A program made the translations under genes and the position numbers. A DNA stretch of 64,000 nucleotides, taken from positions 2,914,001 to 2,978,000 of the forward strand of contig NZ_JAUSXQ010000001.1 in NCBI RefSeq assembly GCF_030816115.1, written 5' to 3'. The notes under the pieces were generated by a model. The model was not told the DNA's origin. It searched no databases and worked only from the letters and a program-made list of their open reading frames with translations. Below are positions 50,838 through 58,984 of this stretch, in pieces (within the stretch, counting starts at the first letter, position 1; each line of letters begins with the position of its first letter). This stretch comes from Chryseobacterium sp. W4I1. GTDB lineage: Bacteria; Bacteroidota; Bacteroidia; Flavobacteriales; Weeksellaceae.

Positions 50838-50860
50838 GATGTATAGTAAAGACAAATGAT

Positions 50861-51499
50861 TTAAATAATAATATTAAGCTCGGAAGGTGGCGGTGGCAGC
50901 GGTGTGCTTTCCCCAGTTCCTTGTGACTTTCCGCCCATCGTGATGGATGAACTTACCCATTTGAAAAATGAGGAAAGCGTGATTGCATCAGTAGTATCCA
51001 GCTTTACTACATGGTCTGTAAGCTCTTTCAGGAACTGTTCATCTGCTTTCGGACCTGCGGCACAGCCAACAATAGCCCCGAATTCCAGATTTCTGATTAC
51101 AGGGATCATCTGTCTGTATTTCTGAATATCAGATGGTTTTCCGTCCGTAAATATAAACAGCAGTGGCCGCCAGTCTTCTTTTTCATCCGAAGATCCTTTG
51201 ACCAGTTCTTTTTTCACCAGTTCTGAAACCATTTCCAAAGCCGCCCCGGTATGGGTAGGACCACTGTCCGGACAGGTGATTTCCATAGGATAAAAACTGG
51301 CAAGATCGGTCAGAGGAATAATATTTTTAACCTCGCGGTCAAAAGTGATCACACTCAGATGGAGACTGTCCATCGCCTGTGGATCTGCCCGGAGCATGCT
51401 TATCAGCCCGTTAAATCCATTATTGAGTGCCTGGATAGGTTCTCCGTTCATAGAACCCGAGGTATCCAGTAAAAAGTATGCTAATAATCTCCTGCTCAT
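50861..51499 (-). CDS. vWA protein, TerY
   Basis: 212 residues. DTSGS (12-16) begins the MIDAS, with GPTHTGAALEM and FTDGKPSD. No Zn-ribbon; the end is a short Pro-rich tail (TPLPPPPSELNIII). It is a paralogue of the neighbouring vWA gene, 23 nt upstream of it. Together with the PP2C and kinase it makes the TerY-P module. Confidence 0.93.
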   Translation of the reverse strand: MSRRLLAYFLLDTSGSMNGEPIQALNNGFNGLISMLRADPQAMDSLHLSVITFDREVKNIIPLTDLASFYPMEITCPDSGPTHTGAALEMVSELVKKELVKGSSDEKEDWRPLLFIFTDGKPSDIQKYRQMIPVIRNLEFGAIVGCAAGPKADEQFLKELTDHVVKLDTTDAITLSSFFKWVSSSITMGGKSQGTGESTPLPPPPSELNIII

Positions 51500-51520
51500 G
51501 GTAAGATGATTGTATTTCTG

Positions 51521-51562
51521 AAGCCGGCAGGAAAGTTGAAAACTTTCGCTGCCGGCTTTTCA
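51521..51562 (-). terminator. Strong hairpin between terD and terY
   Basis: AAGCCGGCAG pairs with CTGCCGGCTT and GAAAGTT with AACTTTC inside. On the minus strand it stands between the terD stop (51581) and the terY start (51499). No promoter box is visible in the 20 nt after it, so it is more likely an attenuator within a single operon than a full end. Confidence 0.8.
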
Positions 51563-51580
51563 TTTGATAAAAATTCAGAT

Positions 51581-52252
51581 TTAATTGCTGTATGAATATT
51601 GCTTCAGAATTTCGATAAAGTTATCGGTCTGATGTGGATCGCCGATAGCGCGGAATTTCCAGTCGCCGTTGTGACGATAGGCTTCAGCAAAAACCATCGC
51701 ACATTTTCCGTTCATACTGGCATCTCCAGACAGGCTGTATTTTGTAATCTCTTTTCCTTTGGCATCTACTGCCCTGATAAAAGCATTTTCTATCATTCCG
51801 AAGTGCTGGTTATTCTGTTTTCCCTGATAAATGGTCACCAGGAATAATATTTTCTGATAGCGCTCGTCCAACTGATCAAGTTTAACGATGATCTGCTCAT
51901 CATCCCCATCTCCGGCACCGGTTCTATTGTCTCCCGTAAGCCATATATTTCCACTCGGATGCTGCATAGAATTAAAGAAAACCACATCGCCCTGATACAG
52001 TGCGATCTGCCTTCCTTCATTCGTCTGTACCGTTTTTCCCAGGTTGGCCACTTTACCGTTTCCATCCAAAAGAAATGCAACAGCATCGAGATCGTATTCT
52101 GCTTCTTTACTGAACAGCTTTCCAAAGAAACCACCTTGTTTTCTTACATCCCATCCTAAACCTATCGTCACTTGTGAAAGATCATAAACACTTTCTCCGC
52201 GGTCATTCTTCCTTAAATCAATGGTCTGACCTTTCTGTAAATTAATTGCCAT
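51581..52252 (-). CDS. TerD-family protein, longer form
   Basis: 223 residues. MAINLQKGQTIDL and VTIGLGWDVRK are TerD signatures. A 15-residue insertion (GGFFGKLFSKEAEYDL) lengthens it relative to the next gene. The Ca-binding acidic loop is GDNRTGAGDGDDEQ, and VTIYQGKQNNQHFGMIENAFIRAVD is the typical second half. TerD proteins bind calcium and function in tellurite and membrane stress responses. Confidence 0.94.
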   Translation of the reverse strand: MAINLQKGQTIDLRKNDRGESVYDLSQVTIGLGWDVRKQGGFFGKLFSKEAEYDLDAVAFLLDGNGKVANLGKTVQTNEGRQIALYQGDVVFFNSMQHPSGNIWLTGDNRTGAGDGDDEQIIVKLDQLDERYQKILFLVTIYQGKQNNQHFGMIENAFIRAVDAKGKEITKYSLSGDASMNGKCAMVFAEAYRHNGDWKFRAIGDPHQTDNFIEILKQYSYSN

Positions 52253-52282
52253 AGTTATAGTTTTGTGTATTTGATAAAATAA

Positions 52283-52858
52283 TTATTTAATGATCTGTCC
52301 TTTATAGTATTTCTCAAGGAAGAAGGCCAGGTCTGCTCTGTAACCGATTCCTGAAGCTTCAAATTTCCAGCTTCCGTTCCTTTTGTAAAGTCTTCCGAAT
52401 TCTACCCCGGTTTCAATAGAGAAATCTTCATCCAGCTCATATTTTGCGATCTCCTGGTTGGTACTGTTATCTACAATTCTGATATATGAATTTCGCACCT
52501 GCCCGAAGTTCTGCTTTCTTCTTTCAAAATCTTCAATAGTGACTACGAAAAGAATTTCTTCTGCTTTAGGATCTACTTTTTCAAGATCTACAATAATTGC
52601 TTCATCATCGTCTCCGTCGCTGTTTTTGCCGCTTGGATCATCTCCGGTGTGTGTGAGTGCGCCATCGGGAGACTGAAGGTTATTATAAAAAACAAAACAT
52701 TCCTCATTTATTAATTTTCTGTCGAAATCAATCATGATGGCAGAAGCGTCCAGATCGAAGTCAAAGCCTGTCCCTTCATTAGGGTCCCAGCCCAATCCTA
52801 TCGTCATTTTAGTTAATCCTATATCGATCTTTTGTCCTTTCTGTAAATTAATTGCCAT
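52283..52858 (-). CDS. terD: TerD-family protein
   Basis: 191 residues, standard TerD length. MAINLQKGQKIDIGLTKMTIGLGWDPNEG, YDLDASAIMID-type core (FDFDLDASAIMIDFD), the acidic loop TGDDPSGKNSDGDDDEA, and FGQVRNSYIRIVDNSTNQEIAKYELDED. It is the first gene of the cluster, and a TAAATTTG box lies 57 nt upstream. Confidence 0.95.
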   Translation of the reverse strand: MAINLQKGQKIDIGLTKMTIGLGWDPNEGTGFDFDLDASAIMIDFDRKLINEECFVFYNNLQSPDGALTHTGDDPSGKNSDGDDDEAIIVDLEKVDPKAEEILFVVTIEDFERRKQNFGQVRNSYIRIVDNSTNQEIAKYELDEDFSIETGVEFGRLYKRNGSWKFEASGIGYRADLAFFLEKYYKGQIIK

Positions 52859-52914
52859 AGTGCTTAGATTATTAATTATTTTTTGTTTAAGATAAATGTG
52901 ATTTGTGAGCTGAC

Positions 52915-52922
52915 CAAATTTA
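52915..52922 (-). promoter_or_regulatory. Ter cluster -7 box (TAAATTTG)
   Basis: TAAATTTG on the minus strand, upstream of the first terD gene. No obvious -33 TTG. The rest of the 52859-53040 gap shows nothing else. Confidence 0.5.
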
Positions 52923-53039
52923 TTGATAAAAAAATGAATAGCATACGGTAATCCTCAATTTTAATAAGGCTTTAACATAATACAAAAACGGGCAAAATGA
53001 ATCTTATGGATTTTAGAAACGATAAGGTTCCGAGTATTC

Positions 53040-53072
53040 AAAATAAAAAAGTCCAATTAAAAAATTGGACTT
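53040..53072 (-). terminator. Terminator after the UPF0104 gene
   Basis: AAGTCCAATT (53049-53058) pairs with AATTGGACTT (53063-53072); on the minus strand a T-run follows. Confidence 0.85.
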
Positions 53073-53096
53073 GTATCGATTAAAAGCTATTGTTGA

Positions 53097-54125
53097 TTAA
53101 TTATTAAATTCCTTATGAGAAACTGTTTTTTCTCTTGCCTTAGCCAGCATAGGAATTGAAATAAGTCCCATCACCAGCATAATAGTGATTTGCAGCGGAA
53201 GTGAAATAAATGAATACGTCAAGCCCATTTCTCCACCAAGCTCAGCACTTTTCCCCATTGAGATAAAAAGGGCCATAAAGCCGAACTTCATCGCCAGATT
53301 AAAAGCACCGATTCCACCACTGGCAGGAATGATCATTCCCAAGGTACCGACAACAATGATAAAAAAGCCGTCAGCAATAGTAAAATTTGAGGTTTCAGGA
53401 AGCGCAAAACAGACAAGATAAGCTGCAAAGTAATAGCATATCCATATTCCTAAGGTATAAAAGATAAATTTTCCTTTTTCTTTTAATTTGAATATGGTTG
53501 TCAAGCCCTGAAAAATTCCGTCAATAAAATTAACAATCTTTCCTAAAAAAGGGACATCAGCAAGTCTCTTTTTGAATACAAAAAACAGAACAGTTCCTGC
53601 TGCCAATATCAGAAGACCAAACAGAATCTTATTAGGATTAATATTAACGCCTGAGTTTTGATAAAAGGCAAGAATTGCTTCGTATTTAAAAATCAACGTA
53701 AGCCCCAGGAATCCCAGCATACATATAAGGTCTACTACTCTTTCCAGAATAATTGTTCCAAAGGATTTATCGACCGGAACTTTTTCCACTCCATACAAAG
53801 CGGTAGCTCTTGCCACTTCACCACTTCTCGGAATCGTCAGGTTCATCAGGTATCCGAAAGATATGGACCAGAGTGAATTGGAATTTGAAATTTTATGCCC
53901 CATGGGTTCCAGCATAAGATTCCAGCGTATGGCCCTAAACCAGTAAGCCAGAATACCAAAAACAGAAGCAAAAAGCACCCAGAGATAATTGGCCTTTGCC
54001 AAAGATGCCTTGATCACCTTAAAATCTAGTCCTTTTAAAGCTAGCCATAAAAAAAAGCCTGCAAAAGCAAGCGATATTACTATTGTCAGTATTGATTTTA
54101 AAGGATTCTTTGATTTTTTATCCAT
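53097..54125 (-). CDS. UPF0104 / LPG-synthase-TM family membrane protein
   Basis: 342 residues with about eight hydrophobic segments. YLWVLFASVFGILAYWFRAIRWNLML and NLTIPRSGEVARATALYGVEKVPVDKSFGTIILERVVDL are family signatures of the lysylphosphatidylglycerol synthase TM domain (flippase-like). It lacks the catalytic aminoacyl-transfer half, so a transport or flippase role is more likely. It follows panD by 3 nt and is co-transcribed with it. Confidence 0.88.
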   Translation of the reverse strand: MDKKSKNPLKSILTIVISLAFAGFFLWLALKGLDFKVIKASLAKANYLWVLFASVFGILAYWFRAIRWNLMLEPMGHKISNSNSLWSISFGYLMNLTIPRSGEVARATALYGVEKVPVDKSFGTIILERVVDLICMLGFLGLTLIFKYEAILAFYQNSGVNINPNKILFGLLILAAGTVLFFVFKKRLADVPFLGKIVNFIDGIFQGLTTIFKLKEKGKFIFYTLGIWICYYFAAYLVCFALPETSNFTIADGFFIIVVGTLGMIIPASGGIGAFNLAMKFGFMALFISMGKSAELGGEMGLTYSFISLPLQITIMLVMGLISIPMLAKAREKTVSHKEFNN

Positions 54126-54128
54126 GGA

Positions 54129-54479
54129 TCAGGTCAGAAGGTTTGTTTTTTCATCAGGGAAAACAATCTTCGGCTGGAAAACTTTTGCTTCTTCAGGAGT
54201 CATCTGTGCATAAGCAATAATGATAATGATATCATCTCTCTGTACTTTTCTTGCTGCAGGACCGTTCAGGCATACTTCCCCGGATTTCCTCTTCCCTTTG
54301 ATAACGTAGGTATCAAAACGCTCTCCATTGTTCACATTGACGATATACACTCTCTCTCCCACTACCAGACCGGCAGCTTCTATAAGATCTTCGTCGATCG
54401 TTATACTCCCAATATAATTAAGGTCAGAGGCCGTAACCCGCACCCTATGGATCTTAGACTTGAAAACTTCTATTAACAT
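54129..54479 (-). CDS. panD: Aspartate 1-decarboxylase
   Basis: 116 residues. The self-cleavage site Gly24-Ser25 is in [10 protein letters not shown], giving the pyruvoyl cofactor. VRVTASDL and [17 protein letters not shown] complete the family. It makes beta-alanine for pantothenate and CoA. It is encoded just before UPF0104. Confidence 0.97.
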   Translation of the reverse strand: MLIEVFKSKIHRVRVTASDLNYIGSITIDEDLIEAAGLVVGERVYIVNVNNGERFDTYVIKGKRKSGEVCLNGPAARKVQRDDIIIIIAYAQMTPEEAKVFQPKIVFPDEKTNLLT

Positions 54480-54877
54480 GCTGCAAATTTATTAATAAAA
54501 ATTAATAAAACAGGCTTTTGAAATCAATTTAAAACATCCACAAACTCAGCTATTTATTTTTATACAATACAAGCTTTCAAGCCATTATTTAGAAAATCAG
54601 CAAACATATTATTAAAAACATCAATAGTTTTCACGAAATTCAGAATTTAATAAACACAGGAAATAATATTAATTTTTTGCTAAAGTCAATACACATAAGC
54701 ATTTGGCATGATTTTAGTAAGCCGTAACGTAGATTTTATGTAAAAAGTCAAATTATCATATTTTAACTGTTTTAGCTAAAAAGAGAAAAAATTATATAAT
54801 TTTTTATAAAATAATTGCACAATTAGAAAATAGTATTATATTTGCTATAATTACGAACTAACTTAATATTAAAAATT
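54480..54877. promoter_or_regulatory. AT-rich gap with the HU gene promoter
   Basis: A nearly ideal promoter: TTG at 54815-54817, 19 nt, TATATTTG at 54837-54844, then the HU start at 54878. The rest of the 398-nt gap is very AT-rich with no supported gene. Confidence 0.7.
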
Positions 54878-55168
54878 ATGAACAAGTCTGAATTAATCGA
54901 CGCAATCGCAAAAGATGCAGGAATCACTAAAGTTGCAGCTAAAGCTGCTTTAGAGTCATTCATCGGTAATGTAACAACTACTTTAAAGAAAAAAGACGGA
55001 AAAGTTTCTTTAGTAGGTTTCGGCACTTTCTCAGTAGCTGAGAGAGCAGCTAGACAAGGTATCAACCCTGCTACTAAAAAGCCAATCAAAATTGCTGCTA
55101 AAAAAGTTGCTAAATTTAAAGCAGGAGCTGATTTATCAAATGCAGTTTCTGGAGTTAAGAAAAAATAA
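54878..55168 (+). CDS. HU-type DNA-binding protein
   Basis: 96 residues. MNKSELIDAIAKDAGITKVAAKAALESFIGNVTTTLKKKDGKVSLVGFGTFSVAERAARQGINPATKKPIKIAAKK is the full HU/IHF family pattern, with the DNA-intercalating arm (RQGINPATKKPI). It bends and compacts DNA as a nucleoid protein. Single gene with its own promoter and terminator. Confidence 0.96.
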   Translation: MNKSELIDAIAKDAGITKVAAKAALESFIGNVTTTLKKKDGKVSLVGFGTFSVAERAARQGINPATKKPIKIAAKKVAKFKAGADLSNAVSGVKKK

Positions 55169-55188
55169 TCATTCAGATTAAAAAATTC

Positions 55189-55221
55189 AAAGGCTGTTTC
55201 TCAGGAAGTGGCCTTTTTTTT
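55189..55221 (+). terminator. Terminator after the HU gene
   Basis: AAAGGC (55189-55194) pairs with GCCTTT (55211-55216), then a T-run. Confidence 0.75.
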
Positions 55222-55535
55222 GTGATTTTAAGTGGCTTCGGGAGCCTCAACCTTACAAGAATTATACAATCAGTAAAATGCTAAAATCATTTCATATTTA
55301 CTTATTACCTATTCTTAAGTTTTGGCTAAAGCCATTATTAAATGCTATAAATTGAAAGCGGGCTAAAGCCCGCTCCTATTGAATTTTAAATGATATCTTT
55401 TATACTATAAAATTAGGTTAGTCTAATGCATCTTTGAATTAAAAAGGTCGTGATCTTCTAATATTCCTAATTACAACTCCGATTTTCCAGCATCCATCTT
55501 CTAACCTTTAAATTCTAATTTCTAGCTTCTAAATA
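55222..55535. repeat. Intergenic repeat cluster (GGCTAAAGCC type)
   Basis: A GGCTTCGGGAGCC unit at 55232-55254, then two short palindromes sharing the core GGCTAAAGCC: TGGCTAAAGCCA at 55323-55334 and GCGGGCTAAAGCCCGC at 55358-55373. No gene is visible. These look like dispersed intergenic elements of flavobacterial genomes. Confidence 0.6.
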
Positions 55536-56177
55536 CTATGGTGCCAGTCGGGAAATCTTCCAGTCCAGGTCTTCCAGCTGATAAATAATTCTGTCGTGGA
55601 GACGGTTGGGTCTTCCCTGCCAGAACTCAATTTCGTAAGGTTTTGCGATATATCCACCCCAATTGGCGGGTCTTGGCACTTCGCTGTTTTCGTATTGTTT
55701 TTCCAGTTCTTTTAGTTTTTTTTCAAGGAACTCTTTATTTGGAATAACCTGGCTTTGCGGTGAAACAGCAGCTCCGAGCTGGCTTCCTTTAGGCCTTGAA
55801 TGAAAATATCCATCACTTAGGTTTTCAGCTATTTTTTCAAGTTCAGCTTTAATAATGATTTGTCTTTCCAGATTGGGCCAAAAAAAATGAAGGCAGGCTT
55901 TATGGGTGCTTTCTATTGCTTTTCCCTTTCTGCTGTCATAGTTGGTATAGAAAATAAATCCTTCGTGTGTATAAGCCTTAAGAAGCACCATTCTGGTTCT
56001 GGGACAACCGTCTTCTTCTACTGTAGAAACCGCCATGGCATTGGCTTCAGAGACCTCAGAACTCTCACTGGCGTCCAAAAACCAGTCCCTGAACTGTTCG
56101 ATGGGATTCTGTTTTATCTCACTTTCAATAAGTTGGGATTTCTCATACACTTTTCTCTTGTCGTGCAGGTTTTCCAT
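55536..56177 (-). CDS. pdxH: Pyridoxamine 5'-phosphate oxidase
   Basis: 213 residues. MAVSTVEEDGCPRTRMVLLKAY, FIFYTNYDSRKGKAIESTHKACLHFFWP, SRPKGSQLGAAVSPQSQVI and the C-terminal EFWQGRPNRLHDRIIYQ and WKISRLAP are complete family signatures. It oxidises PNP or PMP to pyridoxal phosphate using FMN. It is divergent from yqgE. Confidence 0.97.
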   Translation of the reverse strand: MENLHDKRKVYEKSQLIESEIKQNPIEQFRDWFLDASESSEVSEANAMAVSTVEEDGCPRTRMVLLKAYTHEGFIFYTNYDSRKGKAIESTHKACLHFFWPNLERQIIIKAELEKIAENLSDGYFHSRPKGSQLGAAVSPQSQVIPNKEFLEKKLKELEKQYENSEVPRPANWGGYIAKPYEIEFWQGRPNRLHDRIIYQLEDLDWKISRLAP

Positions 56178-56201
56178 AAAATATTTTTATTAAATTTGAG
56201 T

Positions 56202-56750
56202 ATGAATTACTCATACAAAGGTAAAATATTAATTTCCACACCCGATATTTCCGGCGATATTTTTTCGAGATCGGTAGTACTGATCATTGAGCATAATGAA
56301 AGCGGTGCATTTGGTTTGATATTGAATAAAAAGAACGGCCAGATGAGTAGTAAGTTCAAAAACTTTTTTGACTTCAAAATAGAGGTGTATGATGGTGGTC
56401 CTGTGGAAAATGATAAGGTCTTCTTTATCGTAAAAGAAAAAAAGGTAACAGAGGTATTTTCTGAGATCAACAAAGATTTTTATCTGACGGAAGATATCGA
56501 AAGTATCATTAGTGCTGTGCTTAATAAGGAACTGGATATTAACGATGTGAAAATCTTCTCAGGCTATTCGGGATGGTCTGCGGAGCAGCTGGATGATGAA
56601 GTACATAGAAAGCTATGGACGGTAGTAGATGTCTATAATCTAGACTATACTCTTCCCAATGACCAAACGCTCTGGAAATCTATTATGCAGAATCTTGGAG
56701 GGGAGTATCTCCTTTGGGCCAACTCTCCTGAGGACATTTCTCTTAACTAA
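56202..56750 (+). CDS. YqgE/AlgH (UPF0301) family protein
   Basis: 182 residues from the ATG at 56202; an upstream in-frame ORF overlaps pdxH and is a shadow. YKGKILISTPDISGDIFSRSVVLIIEHNESGAFGLILNK is the family signature, with VYDGGPVENDKVFFI and KIFSGYSGWSAEQLDDE in the middle. It is a conserved cytoplasmic protein linked to gene regulation in some bacteria; the function here is unknown. Confidence 0.93.
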   Translation: MNYSYKGKILISTPDISGDIFSRSVVLIIEHNESGAFGLILNKKNGQMSSKFKNFFDFKIEVYDGGPVENDKVFFIVKEKKVTEVFSEINKDFYLTEDIESIISAVLNKELDINDVKIFSGYSGWSAEQLDDEVHRKLWTVVDVYNLDYTLPNDQTLWKSIMQNLGGEYLLWANSPEDISLN

Positions 56751-56857
56751 CTGAATTCCCATCTGATACACTTTGAAAACATTAACAAACTTTTAAGATT
56801 ATGTTAACCAATTTTAAAGAAAGATTTTCCGTTATTTGACAAACCAAAATCACTGAA

Positions 56858-57439
56858 ATGAAAGGACTCAAATTACTCGCTTTATCAGCTTTTTCTGCGT
56901 CATTCTTATCTTTTACCCCTATTCATAAAAAATACATCGTTGTAGATGCCGGACACGGCGGAAATGATATGGGAACGGTTTATGGAAAATTCTCAGAAAA
57001 GGAGATCACTGTCAATATTGCTAAAGAGATCCAGAAACTGAATGAAAATCAGGATAAGTATGAAGTGATTCTAACCCGGGATTCTGATTCCTATCCTACT
57101 CTTCAGGAGAGAACAGCTATGATTAATAAGCTGAATCCGGAGATGGTTATTTCTCTTCATATGAATATGGGTCCTGAGAAAGAAACCTCAAAGCAGGGAA
57201 CTGAAGTATATATTCAGAATACAGAAAATTCAAAAAAGCTTGCTGAAAAAATTTCTAAAAAATTTGATGTCCATAAAATTGAGGAACGTAATCTGCATAT
57301 GCTAAGGGAAACAAAAGCTCCTGCAGTATTGGTAGAACTTGGCTTTATGAATAATACAAAAGACAGGGATTATGTCACCAGTGAACAGGGACAGAAAGAG
57401 ATCGCACAAAAATTCACAGAGATTATCCGTGAATACTAA
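56858..57439 (+). CDS. N-acetylmuramoyl-L-alanine amidase, Amidase_3
   Basis: 193 residues with a signal peptide. VVDAGHGGNDMGTVYGKFSEKEI holds the first Zn His and Glu, SLHMNMG the second His, and VLVELGFMNN the catalytic Glu. It cleaves the peptide from the sugar of peptidoglycan and probably acts in cell separation. Full length for a single-domain amidase. Confidence 0.94.
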   Translation: MKGLKLLALSAFSASFLSFTPIHKKYIVVDAGHGGNDMGTVYGKFSEKEITVNIAKEIQKLNENQDKYEVILTRDSDSYPTLQERTAMINKLNPEMVISLHMNMGPEKETSKQGTEVYIQNTENSKKLAEKISKKFDVHKIEERNLHMLRETKAPAVLVELGFMNNTKDRDYVTSEQGQKEIAQKFTEIIREY

Positions 57440-57471
57440 ATAAAGAAACAATTTCTGATTTATTCAGAATA

Positions 57472-57514
57472 AAACCCGGTAAAGGACTTGGGTACTTTGT
57501 TGTTTACCGGGTTT
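57472..57514. terminator. Bidirectional terminator, amidase / aminotransferase
   Basis: AAACCCGGTAAA (57472-57483) pairs with TTTACCGGGTTT (57503-57514), between convergent genes. Confidence 0.75.
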
Positions 57515-57521
57515 GTCAATT

Positions 57522-58331
57522 TTAAAAACTATTTTTCCAGCTTTCGACCATTTCTATAAAACGGGAGCTTTCAAAAGTTTTATTTCTTATTTTACCTACA
57601 GAAAATATGCCTTTTTCATCGGAGATCATTAAAATCTCTTCAGCTTTCTGAGATTCAAAGGCTATAATTTCATGTTCCTGAATATCTGCCAGATTATTTT
57701 TATGTAAAAAAGTGACAAAATTTTCCATTAAAGGAGAGATGTATGCACCTTCTGTCTGTTTGGCTACTTTGATTACATTTCCTTCGAGAAACAACAGGTT
57801 TCCGGAAGTGGTACGGGCAATTCTTTTATTAGGATTGAGCAGGATCACATCATCCAGATCATTTTCTTCAGCATAGATCCCTCCGTAGATATTTTCCGGA
57901 CTATGAACCCTGATATTGCTTAATAAATTATTATTGACATTGATTTCCTTGGTGAGATCCATTTCCAAAAGTCTCTGATGAACAGCAAGTACATCATCCA
58001 ATTCCGTCACTTCATAAAAATAGGATACTGAGGATTTTGAAACCGTTACAGCATCATTATTTCTAAAAACCTGGAAGTTGATGATCCCATTTTTTATTCC
58101 TTTACCATCGATAACCTCTTTTTGAAAAAGGTTCTGAAAAAACTCCAGGGTATAAGTGAGCGGAATATTCATTCTCATTTTTCTCATAGAAGCCATCAGG
58201 AAGAAATAACATTCTTCATCCATGATCAATCCTCCGTTTCTGATGAAGAATGAAACTTTAACTGCGTCACCCAAAAGAAACGCTCTATTCTTTACATTTA
58301 ACCCGTCTGATGTAAAATATTGATTTTCCAA
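57522..58331 (-). CDS. Aminotransferase class IV protein
   Basis: 269 residues. NNNLLSNIRVHSPENIYGGIYAEENDLDDVILLNPNKRIARTTSGNLLFLEGNVI corresponds to the family region that follows the PLP lysine in 4-amino-4-deoxychorismate lyase and branched-chain or D-amino acid aminotransferases. The PLP Lys is not obvious from the sequence, since the usual motif is degenerate, so the enzyme activity is uncertain. Its substrate is unknown. Confidence 0.7.
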   Translation of the reverse strand: MENQYFTSDGLNVKNRAFLLGDAVKVSFFIRNGGLIMDEECYFFLMASMRKMRMNIPLTYTLEFFQNLFQKEVIDGKGIKNGIINFQVFRNNDAVTVSKSSVSYFYEVTELDDVLAVHQRLLEMDLTKEINVNNNLLSNIRVHSPENIYGGIYAEENDLDDVILLNPNKRIARTTSGNLLFLEGNVIKVAKQTEGAYISPLMENFVTFLHKNNLADIQEHEIIAFESQKAEEILMISDEKGIFSVGKIRNKTFESSRFIEMVESWKNSF

Positions 58332-58408
58332 TTTTTGATGTGATTTATTTATAAAAAAATAATGAACGATAAATCGTTCATCAGTTTTACCATTTAATTT
58401 TGTTCAGC

Positions 58409-58795
58409 CTATGCTGCACCTAATTTTATTCTAAGGTTTTCTATAAGGTTTTCCCAATATAATGCATTTTCTTCTTCATCGCCTTCCTCACAGAAATCTG
58501 TAATGTTCAGAGCCAAATCTTCAGTAATATCGTCTATAGTGATTGTCATTTCAAAGAAATTTTTAGTCCCTTCATCTTCTTCCCATCTAAAACGTACGAA
58601 ACCTTCAGGCTTGTATCTTATCAAAGTCGCCTTTTCGGCAGGACCTCCGCCCCAGCTAAAAAAGAAATCATCACCTTTCTCTGTCACATCATCCGCAAAC
58701 CATTCAGACAGTCCCTCCGCCGTTGCCAGATATTCGTATAAAATCTCTGATAAACAATGCATTGGAAATTCGTAATGGACTTTATGTTTCGCCAT
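58409..58795 (-). CDS. START-like domain protein
   Basis: 128 residues from the ATG at 58795, as the first 21 codons of the longer ORF are not protein-like. HYEFPMHCLSEILYEYLATAEGLSEWFADDVTEKGDDFFFSWGGGPAEKATLIRYKPEGFVRFRWEEDEG is a conserved small SRPBCC-fold family of flavobacteria. Acidic C-terminus. Function unknown. A gap of 77 nt separates it from the aminotransferase start. Confidence 0.9.
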   Translation of the reverse strand: MAKHKVHYEFPMHCLSEILYEYLATAEGLSEWFADDVTEKGDDFFFSWGGGPAEKATLIRYKPEGFVRFRWEEDEGTKNFFEMTITIDDITEDLALNITDFCEEGDEEENALYWENLIENLRIKLGAA

Positions 58796-58950
58796 ATAAT
58801 CTTTGTTTTTATCGTCCCGCAATATATAAATTAATTTTTTTATTACACAAAAAAGCAATTACTTTTTTAAAGAATCTTCATGATATTTATCACGGGTTTA
58901 ATATCTATATTGAATATTTTTCGGACCGCAAAAAGCACCATGCAACGCAT

Positions 58951-58982
58951 AAAAAAATCTCTCCCTTTGGGAAAGATTTTAT
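58951..58982 (-). terminator. Terminator after the class III aminotransferase
   Basis: AAATCTCTCCC (58955-58965) pairs with GGGAAAGATTT (58969-58979), and the minus strand has a T-run after it. Confidence 0.8.
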
Positions 58983-58984
58983 GG

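Noticed and set aside
52996..53090. 28-codon plus-strand ORF before the UPF0104 gene end
   Set aside because: It runs through the terminator hairpin at 53049-53072, so it is likely fortuitous.
55860..56201. Upstream extension of the YqgE reading frame
   Set aside because: It overlaps pdxH in antisense; the family starts at the MNYSYKGKILI segment (56202).
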